The notes beneath the pieces were generated by a model. The model was not told where the DNA came from, ran no database searches, and saw only the letters and a list, made by a program, of their open reading frames with translations. From contig JBBECA010000093.1 in assembly GCA_040882055.1 (NCBI GenBank), forward strand, positions 1 to 57,723: 57,723 nucleotides of DNA. Direction: 5' to 3'. Shown here in pieces: positions 25,564-33,742 of the stretch (the stretch's first letter is position 1; every line of letters starts with the position of its first letter). Made by a program: the position numbers and the translations under genes. Source of the DNA: Nitriliruptor sp040882055 (GTDB lineage Bacteria > Actinomycetota > Nitriliruptoria > Nitriliruptorales > Nitriliruptoraceae).

Positions 25564-26483
25564 CGGGTCCACGCGCAGCGGTGGACGTCGGCACCAACTC
25601 GGTCCGGTTGCTGGTCGTCGATGCCGCCGGTGCGCGCATCACCCGGGAGCTGACCATCACCCGGCTCGGCCAGGGTGTGGACGCGACCGGCAGGCTGCAC
25701 CCCGATGCCCTGCGCCGCACCATCGACGCGATCGCTGGGTACCGCGAGGTGTGGCAGGCCCACGGCGTCGAGGCGGTCCGGATCGCGGCGACCTCGGCGG
25801 TCCGTGACGCGAGCAACCGGGACGCCTTCTTCGACGGGGTGCGCGAGGCCGCCGGGGTGGACGCCGAGGTGCTGTCCGGCGAGGCCGAGGCGGCCCTGGC
25901 CTTCGCCGGTGCTGTCGGCGCGGTCGACGCGGCGACACCCACGGCCGTCGTCGACGTCGGAGGCGGGTCGACGGAGCTGATCGTCGGACGTGACGACGGC
26001 ACCGTGCAGGGGTCGGTGTCGCTCCAGCTCGGCTGCGTCCGTCTGACCGAGCGCTTCCTCCACGGCGACCCGATCACCGACGCCGATCGGGCCGCGGCGC
26101 TCGCCGAGATCGACGCGCGGCTCGATGAGGCCGACGAACGGCTCGCGTCGCAGGACGCCTCGCTGCACGGCATCGGTTCGTTGATCGGCGTGGCCGGCAC
26201 GGCGACCACCCTGGCGGCCCTGCACCTCGGGCTCGACGCCTACCGCGAGGAGGCGATCCACGGCACCCGTATCCCGGCCGACGCGCTGTCGCGGCTGGCC
26301 GACGACCTGGCCGCACGCACCGCCGCCGAGCGGGCCGCTCTCGGACCGGTCCAGGCCGGCCGCGAGGACGTCCTCCACGGCGGCGCGCTGGTGCTCGCCG
26401 CGACGTTGCGGCGCTACGAGCTGGCCGAACTCGTGGTCAGCGAGGCCGACGGGCTGGACGGCGCGGTGGCCTCGCTGGCTTGA
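25560..26483 (+). CDS. ppx: Ppx/GppA exopolyphosphatase
   Basis: A 307-residue enzyme of the actin-like ATPase fold that removes terminal phosphate from polyphosphate or pppGpp. Motifs: AAVDVGTNSVRLLV (phosphate-1 loop), AATSAVRDASN, LSGEAEAALAF, VVDVGGGSTEL (phosphate-2) and GVAGTATTLAAL. It lacks the C-terminal HD-like domain of long Ppx enzymes, like mycobacterial Ppx1/Ppx2 short forms. GTG overlaps the DUF501 stop. Confidence 0.93.
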   Translation: MTGPRAAVDVGTNSVRLLVVDAAGARITRELTITRLGQGVDATGRLHPDALRRTIDAIAGYREVWQAHGVEAVRIAATSAVRDASNRDAFFDGVREAAGVDAEVLSGEAEAALAFAGAVGAVDAATPTAVVDVGGGSTELIVGRDDGTVQGSVSLQLGCVRLTERFLHGDPITDADRAAALAEIDARLDEADERLASQDASLHGIGSLIGVAGTATTLAALHLGLDAYREEAIHGTRIPADALSRLADDLAARTAAERAALGPVQAGREDVLHGGALVLAATLRRYELAELVVSEADGLDGAVASLA

Positions 26484-26484
26484 C

Positions 26485-26490
26485 TAGCGT
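26485..26490 (+). promoter_or_regulatory. Probable -10 element of the Nudix-YjeF gene
   Basis: TAGCGT begins two bases after the ppx stop codon and lies 26 bases before the GTG of the fusion gene. It is preceded by GCTTGAC, too close to be its -35. Confidence 0.4.
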
Positions 26491-26516
26491 CGCCGAGTGA
26501 CCAGGACTCGGCCGCG

Positions 26517-27989
26517 GTGCCGGTGAGGGATGACGTGGACGACCGTTTGGCTCCCGGGACCTTCTGGCCGACGCTCCGTGCGGCGCTCGACGAGGTCCCG
26601 GCGCGCCTCAGCACGCCGCCACCGGAGGCACGGGTCGGCGCGGTGCTGGTGCTGATCGAGGACGGGGCCGAGGGGCCGTCGGTGGTGCTGACGCGTCGCC
26701 GACGGGACATGCGTTCCCACCCCGGTCAGCTCTCGTTCCCCGGCGGCCGGCTGGACGCCGATGAGAGCATCGAACAGGCGGCGGTCCGCGAGGCGGAGGA
26801 GGAGGTCGCGCTCCGGCCCGAGACCATCGAGGTCATCGGTCGGGGGCCGACCTTCTACATCCCGCCGTCACGCTTCTGGGTCGTCCCCGTCCTCGCACGC
26901 TGGCAGGAACGTCACGAGCTCACGGAGAACCCGTGGGAGGTCGACGAGGTCCTCCACGTCCCGCTGACCCAGCTGCTCGACCGCGACCGGTGGCGGCACA
27001 CACCCCTCTCGCTGGAGGGTTCGGCCTGGGCGTGGCAGCTCGACGACGACCTGCTGTGGGGGGCGACCGCGATCGTGCTGGCGCTGCTGCTCGACACGGC
27101 GTTGCCCGGCTGGAGCGACGGACTCAGCCCCGCCGACCTCGGCGGGGAGCTGGCCGCACGACCGTGGGAGCTGGTCCCCGCCTGGGAGCGCCGGGCCCGC
27201 CTGGAAGGGGAGCTGCCTGCCGTTCCGCAGGGGGAGGTGGCCCACGTCACGCAGGCCCAGGCCCGAGCCGTGCGTGCGTGGTTGGACGAGCGCGGCGTGC
27301 ACGCGTCGGCGCGCGCCGAACAGGCTGGCCGTGCGGTGGCGCACGCCGTCCGACGTCTGCTGAGCGGGTCGGTGCGCGGCCGCAGCGTCACCGTGCTCGC
27401 CGGGCCGTCCTCCAACGGCTGGGCCGGTCTGGTCGCCGCCCGCCTGCTGTGTGCGGCCGGCGCCGACGTCGAGGTGCTGCTCGTCGGGCCACCTCGTTCG
27501 CAGGACGCGGCGCAGGTGCTCGTCGATGCCGGGGTGGCGGTCACCGCGGTCGTGGCCGACGAGCTCGGTGACGACCGGCCACCAGGTGAGGTCGTCGTGG
27601 ATGCGCTGCTCGGGATCGGCGGCGAGCCACCGCTACGCGACCTGCCCGAGCGGGTGGCGGCCTGGCTCCGGCGTCACGACGTGCCCGTGGTCGCGCTCGA
27701 CCTGCCCTCCGGGATGGGTGCCGACGTCGGGCTCCGAGGCGCGTGTGTCACGGCCGACGTCACCGTGGCGTTCGGGGCGCCGACGGTGGGTCTGACCCCG
27801 CGCATCGTCGCGCCGTACGTCGGCGATCTCTACCTCGCCGACATCGGGGTCCCCCCGGCAGCGTGGCGAGCGGTCGGCGCCGAGCCCCCGGAGGTGTTCG
27901 GGGCCGGCCCACTGGTCCGACTGACCGCCGACGACCGCGCCAGCGATGCCGGAACCCCCGACCAGGGCGACGTCCCTCGCCGTCGGTGA
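26517..27989 (+). CDS. Nudix hydrolase fused to a YjeF_N (NAD(P)HX epimerase-like) domain
   Basis: A 490-residue two-domain protein. Residues about 15-215 are a CoA-pyrophosphatase-type Nudix hydrolase: SHPGQLSFPGGR and a Nudix box with RREAEEEV-type core at about 76-97. Residues about 243-470 match the YjeF N-terminal domain that epimerises damaged NAD(P)H hydrates: ARAVRAWLDERGV, AEQAGRAVAHAV, DALLGIGG, ALDLPSGMGADVG, ADVTVAFGAPTVGL. The usual GNNGGDG loop is changed to PSSNGWAG (about 297-304), so epimerase activity is doubtful. No YjeF_C dehydratase is nearby. The GTG at 26523 is an alternative start. Confidence 0.85.
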   Translation: MPVRDDVDDRLAPGTFWPTLRAALDEVPARLSTPPPEARVGAVLVLIEDGAEGPSVVLTRRRRDMRSHPGQLSFPGGRLDADESIEQAAVREAEEEVALRPETIEVIGRGPTFYIPPSRFWVVPVLARWQERHELTENPWEVDEVLHVPLTQLLDRDRWRHTPLSLEGSAWAWQLDDDLLWGATAIVLALLLDTALPGWSDGLSPADLGGELAARPWELVPAWERRARLEGELPAVPQGEVAHVTQAQARAVRAWLDERGVHASARAEQAGRAVAHAVRRLLSGSVRGRSVTVLAGPSSNGWAGLVAARLLCAAGADVEVLLVGPPRSQDAAQVLVDAGVAVTAVVADELGDDRPPGEVVVDALLGIGGEPPLRDLPERVAAWLRRHDVPVVALDLPSGMGADVGLRGACVTADVTVAFGAPTVGLTPRIVAPYVGDLYLADIGVPPAAWRAVGAEPPEVFGAGPLVRLTADDRASDAGTPDQGDVPRRR

Positions 27990-28030
27990 CGTGACGTGCG
28001 CAGCGCGCTGACCAACTCCGGGTCTATCGG

Positions 28031-28106
28031 TGCCGGGGGTGGGGCTCGAACCCACAACTCGCACCTTTTAAGGGTGCCGCCGAACTGCCAGTTGGGCTAC
28101 CCCGGC
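28031..28106 (-). tRNA. Atypical tRNA with UAA anticodon and short variable loop
   Basis: On the minus strand a full cloverleaf can be drawn: acceptor GCCGGGG / CCCCGGC (seven perfect pairs), T8-A9, a D arm with only a GCC/GGC stem and a large loop containing GG, anticodon stem GCACC / GGTGC with loop CTTAAAA (anticodon UAA, leucine UUA), a five-base variable loop, T arm GTGGG-TTCGAGC-CCCAC, and discriminator A73. CCA is not encoded. True leucine tRNAs have a long variable arm, absent here, so the charging identity is uncertain. The 5' end lies 11 bases after the HNH gene stop, so both are probably one transcript. Confidence 0.85.
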
Positions 28107-28117
28107 TGAGGAGGATG

Positions 28118-28792
28118 CTAGCTCTGCCCCCTCTCCGTCGGCTTCGGCTGGTGGTAGACGCGACCGATGTTCCTTCCCCGGTAGGTCGGAGTGAGCGCAT
28201 GACAGTTGGGACAGATGAGCCGCAGGTTCGACACATCGTTGTTCCGCCGGTCGCCGTCGATGTGGTCGACCTCGAGCGGGATCGGCGCACCGTCCCAATC
28301 GTCCCGCCCGCAGACCTGACAGCGATGTGACCAGCCGCTACGGAGGAGGACCGCCTTGATGGTCCCGCCGGCTCTGTTCGTGCCGTCGTTCAGTTGGTCG
28401 AGTCGTACCCGTCGGCGAGCGACCTCCTGACCTCGGCTCCACGCCTGGCCGGTGTGGTGTGAGGTGTCGAGCCCCAGCCTCGAGATGGCTCTCGTGACAC
28501 GAGCTCGCGTCCCGCCAGCATCCGGAAGCCCCAGGCGGCGCAGTACGGCTGCTATCGATCTGCTGCTCTCGACGGCGCTTCGCAGCAGGTCGTCGTCGAT
28601 CGGGACGAGCGCGGCGCGCTGGCGGACGGGTGGGACCGCCAGGCCGAGACGAGCCGCGCGCCTACGGAGTGTCTCGTAGTTGCCGCCGCGCGGGACGATG
28701 CCGAGCGCGCGGCAGAGGTCGGCGATGGTGCGGACCTCGGGGTCGCCGACGGCGTCACGGAACTGCTGGTCGGTGTAGCGGGGTGCTCCCAT
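28118..28792 (-). CDS. HNH endonuclease with duplicated helix-turn-helix modules
   Basis: A 224-residue DNA-cutting protein. Two related HTH-like modules (about 8-53 and 66-113) share a pattern of an alternating helix pair ending in LRRRAARLGL and VTRAISRLGLDTSHH. The C-terminal HNH/zinc domain has Cys158-x2-Cys161, LEVDHIDGD with His177, SNLR with Asn189, and CPNCH with Cys194, Cys197 and His198. This architecture is common in actinobacterial and phage free-standing HNH enzymes, many of them homing-type. The ATG at 28792 follows GAGGAG. The tRNA gene lies directly downstream on the same strand. Confidence 0.9.
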   Translation of the reverse strand: MGAPRYTDQQFRDAVGDPEVRTIADLCRALGIVPRGGNYETLRRRAARLGLAVPPVRQRAALVPIDDDLLRSAVESSRSIAAVLRRLGLPDAGGTRARVTRAISRLGLDTSHHTGQAWSRGQEVARRRVRLDQLNDGTNRAGGTIKAVLLRSGWSHRCQVCGRDDWDGAPIPLEVDHIDGDRRNNDVSNLRLICPNCHALTPTYRGRNIGRVYHQPKPTERGQS

Positions 28793-28944
28793 GCGGGCGG
28801 CTCCTCACCGCCCCCGGTTCGGATGTCGACAGCTCGAACGTACGCGGAGGGTGTGACAGCACGCACGGTCGAACCGGGTGGCTCGCGACCGCCTCGACGA
28901 GGCGGCGACGTCTACGGTGCCGGCCCGAGGAACGGAGAGCGGCG

Positions 28945-30298
28945 GTGAGCGTCGACGTGGTGGTGGTCGGCGGGGGGCTGGCGGGCCTCGTGTGCGCCCG
29001 CAGGCTGACCGAGGACGGCGTCCGCGTGCAGGTCCTCGAGGCACGTGACCGGGTCGGCGGGCGCACCGAGAACGGTGCCCTCCCGGACGGGCAGCCGATC
29101 GAGCTCGGAGGACAGTGGATCGGGCCGGGCCAGACGCGGATGTACGCGCTCCTCGACGAGCTCGGCCTGTCGACCTTCCCGACCTACGACGAGGGCGCGC
29201 ACGTCCTCCACCTCGGCGGCGATCGGCGCACCTTCGCCGGGGACACGCCGCCGCTCGGCGGGTTCGCCCTCGCCGACCTCGCCGCCTCGCTGCCTCGCCT
29301 GCACCGCCAGGCCGGACGCATCGATCCGGCAGCACCCTGGAGCGCCCGACACGCGCAACACCTCGATGCGCGCACGTTCGAGACGTGGATCGCGCGGCAC
29401 CCGACGCGTGGGGCGCGCACGTTCTGGCGGCTGTTCGCCCGCGCGGTGTTCGCGACCGAAGCGGCGAACCTCTCGCTCCTGCACGTGCTCACCTACGTCC
29501 GGCAGGCCGGATCGGTCGAGACGCTCGTCGACACCACGGGAGGAGCGCAGCAGGACCGGGTGGTCGGTGGCACGGCGCGGATCGCGGAGGTGCTGGCCGC
29601 TGGGCTCGACCCGGCGGTGCGGCTCGATGCACCCGTCCGGGCCATCGACATCGTCGACCGTGGGGTGGACGTCGAGACCGCCGATGGCGGACGCGTCCGT
29701 GCCCGTCGCGTGGTGGTCGCGCTGCCGCCGACCCTCGCCGGCCGGATCGACTACCGGCCCGCGCTCCCGGCCGATCGGGACCTGCTCACCCAACGTGTCC
29801 CGATGGGCGCGGTCATCAAGCTGCACCTGGTCTACGACCGGCCGTGGTGGCGCGAGGACGGCCTGTCAGGTCAGGCGCTCTCCGACGGGCCCATCACCCA
29901 GGTGGTCTTCGACAACTCGCCGGCGGACGGGTCGTGCGGCGTGCTGCTCGCCTTCATATGAGGGGGTCGATGCCCTGCGTTGGGGAGCGGCGCCCGCCGA
30001 GGAACGGCACGCCGCCGTCGCCTCACGAGTGGCCGAGATGATCGGACCCGCTGCGGCGCGCCCGGTGACCGTCATCGAACGGGACTGGACGGCCGAGCCG
30101 TACTCGCGCGGCTGCTACGGGGGGCACCTACCTCCAGGGGTCTGGACCCAGCTCGGCCCGGCCCTCCGGCGACCCGTGGGGCGCATCCACTGGGCCGGGA
30201 CCGAGCACGCCACGGCGTGGACCGGCTACCTCGAAGGCGCGGTGCGTAGCGGCGAGGAGACCGCGGCCGCCGTCCGCACTTCGCTACGAACGAGGTGA
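28945..30298 (+). pseudogene. Flavin amine oxidase (MAO-like), frameshifted near 29955
   Basis: Two frames together encode a complete flavin monoamine oxidase of about 450 residues. Frame one (28945-29961) carries the Rossmann motif VVVGGGLAGLVCARRL, EARDRVGGRT and ELGGQWIGPGQ, and stops at TGA after GVLLAFI. The next frame resumes at once with EGVDALRWG and includes RGCYGGHLPPG, with a Cys placed like the flavin-linked Cys of MAO, and HWAGTEHATAWTGYLEGA. One extra base in TTCATATGAG (about 29954-29963) explains it. It may be a true mutation or a sequencing error. GTG start at 28945. Confidence 0.85.
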
Positions 30299-30318
30299 CG
30301 AGCGAGGGAGGCTGACGG

Positions 30319-31236
30319 TCAGGCCTTGGCGCTCGCCGTCTTCTCGTCAGCATCCTCGGCGACCGTGTCGAGGTCGGCCTCACCCTGGACCTTGATGGCA
30401 CCGCCGCCGAACTTCTGACGTTGGATCACCTCGAGCCGGCGGGCGCCACGGGTCAGCGTCCAGACGATGATGAAGTACAGGACGCCGACGATGAAGTAGG
30501 TCTGGAGGTCGTTGCTCGGGCCGCCCTGCGCGAAGCTGCGCGCGCGGCCCATCAGGTCCGCGCTGACGGTCACGATGTAGCCGAGCGCGGTGTCCTTGGT
30601 GAGGGTCGCGAGCTGGGCGACGATCGCGGGGATCATCCGGCGGAGGGCCTGCGGGAGGATGATGATCCGCATGTTCTGGCTGTGGGTCAGCCCGATGGTC
30701 TGGCCCGCCTCGCCCTGGCCGCGGTCGAGCGAGAGGATGCCGGCGCGGTAGATCTCGGCGAGCACGGCCATATTGTACGCGGCCAGCCCGATGACCAGCG
30801 CGTAGAGGGGTTCGCGGGAGATCTGGGTGCCGATGGCATCCGGCAGCAGCTGGGGCAGCGCGAGCCAGGAGAAGAAGATGAACAGCAGGACCGGCGGACC
30901 GCGGAAGACGTCCACGATCAGGCCGCTGATCCAGCGCACCGGTGCGATGCGCGACAGTCGACCGAGCGCGAGCACCAGGCCGAGCGTGGCGGCGATGATC
31001 ATCGCGACCACGGCGACCCGGATGGTCCCCCACATGCCGGTGACGAGGAACTGGGGCCACTCGGACTCGAAGTCCCAGAACTGGCTCCAGAGCCCCGAGC
31101 TGAACTGTCCCTCGGAGAGCAGACGCAGCAGGAGCCAGCCGATGAAGACGGCCAGCAGGAGCGATGCCACGATGGTGGCGATCCGCACACGCCGCAGCCC
31201 GCGGGGACCAAGTGGTTCGGTCAGCACCGAGCTCAT
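30319..31236 (-). CDS. gluD: Polar amino acid ABC transporter permease (GluD-like)
   Basis: A 305-residue membrane subunit with about six helices. The ABC permease EAA loop reads LSLDRGQGEAGQTIGLTHSQNMRIIILPQA. The C-terminal tail (QGEADLDTVAEDADEKTASAKA) is charged and poorly conserved. The ATG overlaps the upstream permease stop (ATGA). It forms a heterodimeric channel with the GluC-like protein. Order gluA, gluB, gluC, gluD matches the corynebacterial glutamate uptake operon, so glutamate is the likely substrate. Confidence 0.9.
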   Translation of the reverse strand: MSSVLTEPLGPRGLRRVRIATIVASLLLAVFIGWLLLRLLSEGQFSSGLWSQFWDFESEWPQFLVTGMWGTIRVAVVAMIIAATLGLVLALGRLSRIAPVRWISGLIVDVFRGPPVLLFIFFSWLALPQLLPDAIGTQISREPLYALVIGLAAYNMAVLAEIYRAGILSLDRGQGEAGQTIGLTHSQNMRIIILPQALRRMIPAIVAQLATLTKDTALGYIVTVSADLMGRARSFAQGGPSNDLQTYFIVGVLYFIIVWTLTRGARRLEVIQRQKFGGGAIKVQGEADLDTVAEDADEKTASAKA

Positions 31237-31889
31237 CGGGCGATCTCCAGGCGGCGTTCGAGCAGGTTGATCACCTGGGCGGAGCCGTAGACGAGCACCA
31301 GGTACATCAGTGCGACGATGGCGAACGCCGTCACGTAGTCGCTGAGGGCGCTGCCGATGATGCGGCCCGAACGCGTCAGCTCGTCGATGCCGATCACCAT
31401 GAAGACGGAGGTGTTCTTGAGGTTGGCGATCCAGAGGTTGCCGAGCGGCGGGATCACGGTCCGGATCGCCTGGGGCAGCACGATCGCCCCGACGACCTGC
31501 AGGAAGGGCAGGCCGATGGCGCGGGCCGCCTCGGCCTGTCCGACGGGCACCGAGTTGATCCCGGAGCGCAGCGATTCCGCGATGTAGGCCCCGGTGTAGA
31601 GCCCGAGCACGACGATCGCCGTCTGGAGCCGGCCGAAGGGCCAACCGACACGTCCGCCGCCGACCCAGACGAGGATCGCGAGGACGATCAGCGGGGTGTT
31701 GCGGAACAGCGACACGTACAGCGCGGCGAACCGCTCCAGCACCTTGACGGGAGAGACCCGTGCCGCGGCGATGAGGTTGCCCGTGACGAACGCGAGGAGG
31801 TAGGCGCAGACCGCCATGATCACGGTGACGCGAAGCCCGGCGACCAGCAGGTCCTGGTTCTCGACGATCACGTCGTAGATGGCGCGCAC
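31233..31889 (-). CDS. gluC: Polar amino acid ABC transporter permease (GluC-like)
   Basis: A 218-residue membrane subunit with about five helices. FRNTPLIVLAILVW and the EAA loop GQAEAARAIGLPFLQVVGAIVLPQA are typical of the His/Glu permease family. The GTG at 31889 is five bases after AGGAGG; a second GTG at 31895 would overlap that site. It follows the binding-protein gene after a strong hairpin and overlaps gluD. Confidence 0.9.
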   Translation of the reverse strand: MRAIYDVIVENQDLLVAGLRVTVIMAVCAYLLAFVTGNLIAAARVSPVKVLERFAALYVSLFRNTPLIVLAILVWVGGGRVGWPFGRLQTAIVVLGLYTGAYIAESLRSGINSVPVGQAEAARAIGLPFLQVVGAIVLPQAIRTVIPPLGNLWIANLKNTSVFMVIGIDELTRSGRIIGSALSDYVTAFAIVALMYLVLVYGSAQVINLLERRLEIAR

Positions 31890-31916
31890 GTGCACCTCCT
31901 CCCCGGGGGCGAGCGG

Positions 31917-31947
31917 GACCCGGGCCGCCGTACGGGCGGCCCGGGTC
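31917..31947 (-). terminator. Intercistronic hairpin between gluB and gluC
   Basis: GACCCGGGCCGCC and its exact complement form a perfect 13-bp stem with a five-base loop between the binding-protein stop and the permease ribosome-binding site. No T-tract follows. It probably causes partial termination or shields the upstream mRNA, giving more binding protein than permease. Confidence 0.75.
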
Positions 31948-31955
31948 AGGTGTTC

Positions 31956-32864
31956 CTACTGCTCGTAGCGGTCGACCTCGGGCGGCTCGGGAGCGGGGAC
32001 CACCGCGCCGGCGGTGGCGTCCCACGCTTCCTCCCACTCGCCCGACTCGTAGATCTCCTCGAGGCGGTCGTTGATCCACATGCGGAAGTCGTCGGCGTCG
32101 CGCTGGACACCGATCCCGTAGGGCTCCTCGGTGAACGGGTTGTCGACGAGCTCGAAGTCGTCAGGGCTCTCGTCGATGAGCCCGATGAGGATGACGTTGT
32201 CGGTGGTGACCGCGGTCACCCGACCCTGCAACAGCTCCTCGGCGCAGGCCGAGTAGGTGTCCAGAGCGACGACCTCAGCTTCGGGGGCCATCTCGCGCAG
32301 GTTGTCGATGGACGTGGAGCCCTCGACCGAACAGACCGGCTGACCGTCGAGGTCCTCGACGCCGCCGATGTCCTCGGGGTTCCCGGCTGCGACCATGATG
32401 TCCTGGCCGGCTTCGTAGTACGGGCCGGCGAACCCGACGCGCTCCTTGCGCTCGTCGTTGATGGTGTAGGTCGCGACGACCATGTCCACCGAGTCGTTCT
32501 CGAGGACCTCCTCGCGGACCGCGGACACGGCCTCGGAGAACTCGACGTTGTCGCCGCCGCCCTCGCCCCAGATCCCCTCGGCGATGAGCTTGGCGATCTC
32601 GGCATCGAAGCCCTCGACCCCGCCGGGGGTCTGGACCCCGAACAACGGCTGGTCGTACTTGACCCCGACCCGGAGGGTGCCGGCCTCCTGCAGCTCGGCC
32701 ATCGTCGAGCCCTCCTCGAACTCTGGCTCCTCGGAGGGTGCGCTGGTCTCGCCGCCGTCCTCCTCGCCGTCGTCGCCGCCACCGTCGTCGCCGCAGGCGG
32801 TCGCTACGAGGGCGAGCGACGCGGCGGCAGCGATCAGCCGTCGGTGCTTGGTGAAGGTGCGCAT
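31956..32864 (-). CDS. gluB: Glutamate-type ABC transporter substrate-binding lipoprotein
   Basis: A 302-residue lipoprotein. The signal peptide ends in VATAC (Cys24), followed by a strongly acidic linker (DDGGGDDGEEDGGE). The SBP_bac_3 domain shows LRVGVKYDQPLFG, GFDAEIAKLIAEGIWG, VATYTINDERKERVGFAGPY and the Arg/Asp ligand region typical of amino-acid binders. An internal Cys pair (PVCSVEGST and YSACAEELL) could form a disulfide, as in actinobacterial GluB. ATG start with GGAGGAA eight bases upstream. Confidence 0.92.
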   Translation of the reverse strand: MRTFTKHRRLIAAAASLALVATACGDDGGGDDGEEDGGETSAPSEEPEFEEGSTMAELQEAGTLRVGVKYDQPLFGVQTPGGVEGFDAEIAKLIAEGIWGEGGGDNVEFSEAVSAVREEVLENDSVDMVVATYTINDERKERVGFAGPYYEAGQDIMVAAGNPEDIGGVEDLDGQPVCSVEGSTSIDNLREMAPEAEVVALDTYSACAEELLQGRVTAVTTDNVILIGLIDESPDDFELVDNPFTEEPYGIGVQRDADDFRMWINDRLEEIYESGEWEEAWDATAGAVVPAPEPPEVDRYEQ

Positions 32865-32952
32865 CTGTTGTTCCTCCGTGGTCGCCCGCGGTGGTCGCCG
32901 CGGGCTCGCGTTGCTCTGGGACGGATCCCCTACGGGGTGCCGTGTGGGACAG

Positions 32953-33693
32953 CTAGTGGTTCAGGATCTTCGACAGGAAGTCCTGGGCTCGCTCGGTCTG
33001 GGGGTCGTTGAAGAACCGGTCGGGAGTGGCGACCTCGACGATGCGGCCCTCGTCCATGAACACCACGCGTTGCGCGGCGGACTTGGCGAAGCCCATCTCG
33101 TGGGTGACCACGATCATCGTCGTGCCCTCCGAGGCCAGCTCGAGCATGACGTCGAGGACCTCGGAGATCATCTCGGGGTCGAGCGCCGAGGTGGGCTCGT
33201 CGAAGAGCATCACCTTCGGGTCCATCGCCAAGGCCCGGGCGATCGCCACACGCTGTTGCTGCCCACCGGACAGCTGCGCCGGCATCTTGTCGGCCTGGTT
33301 GGCGATGCCCACCCGCTCGAGCAGTTCCATCCCGCGGGCCTTGGCGTCGGTCTTGCTCTTGCCGCGGACCTTGATCGGGCCGAGCGTGACGTTCTCGAGG
33401 ATGGACTTGTGCGCGAACAGGTTGAAGGACTGGAAGACCATGCCGACGTCGGCGCGCAGCTGCGCGAGCGCCTTGCCCTCCTCGGGCAGGGGTTGGCCGT
33501 CGATCAGGATGCGGCCCTCGTCGACCGGTTCGAGCCGGTTGATGGTGCGGCACAGCGTGGACTTGCCCGAGCCGGACGGGCCGATGACGACCACGACCTC
33601 CTGGGGGGCGACCTCGAGGTCGATGTCCTGCAGCACGTGCAGGTCACCGAACCACTTCTGCACACCCTCGACGGCGACCAGTGGTTGCGTCAC
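32953..33693 (-). CDS. gluA: Glutamate-type ABC transporter ATP-binding protein
   Basis: A 246-residue polar-amino-acid ABC ATPase: Walker A GPSGSGKST, Q-loop VFQSFNLFAHKSILENV, signature LSGGQQQRVAIARAL, Walker B VMLFDEPTSALDPE and switch His in VTHEMGFA. The GTG at 33693 is five bases after GAGG. It is the first gene of the operon, 88 bases before gluB. Confidence 0.94.
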   Translation of the reverse strand: MTQPLVAVEGVQKWFGDLHVLQDIDLEVAPQEVVVVIGPSGSGKSTLCRTINRLEPVDEGRILIDGQPLPEEGKALAQLRADVGMVFQSFNLFAHKSILENVTLGPIKVRGKSKTDAKARGMELLERVGIANQADKMPAQLSGGQQQRVAIARALAMDPKVMLFDEPTSALDPEMISEVLDVMLELASEGTTMIVVTHEMGFAKSAAQRVVFMDEGRIVEVATPDRFFNDPQTERAQDFLSKILNH

Positions 33694-33731
33694 GGGTACC
33701 TCTACCTCCGAGCCAGCCAGACCATCGCCCG

Positions 33732-33737
33732 ACGCTA
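33732..33737 (-). promoter_or_regulatory. Probable -10 element of the glu operon
   Basis: On the minus strand TAGCGT lies 38 bases upstream of the gluA start. The inverted repeat at 33743-33768 begins five bases further upstream and covers the spacer and -35 position. Confidence 0.5.
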
Positions 33738-33742
33738 GCAGC

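Noticed and set aside
28031..28106. tRNA on the plus strand with a TTTTAAG loop
   Set aside because: The T-loop reads GGTTCGAGC only on the minus strand; on the plus strand position 8/9, D-loop and T-loop signals are wrong.
31164..33011. 615-codon open frame opposite the glutamate transporter genes
   Set aside because: The opposite strand holds well-conserved ABC transporter proteins; this frame has no recognisable domain.
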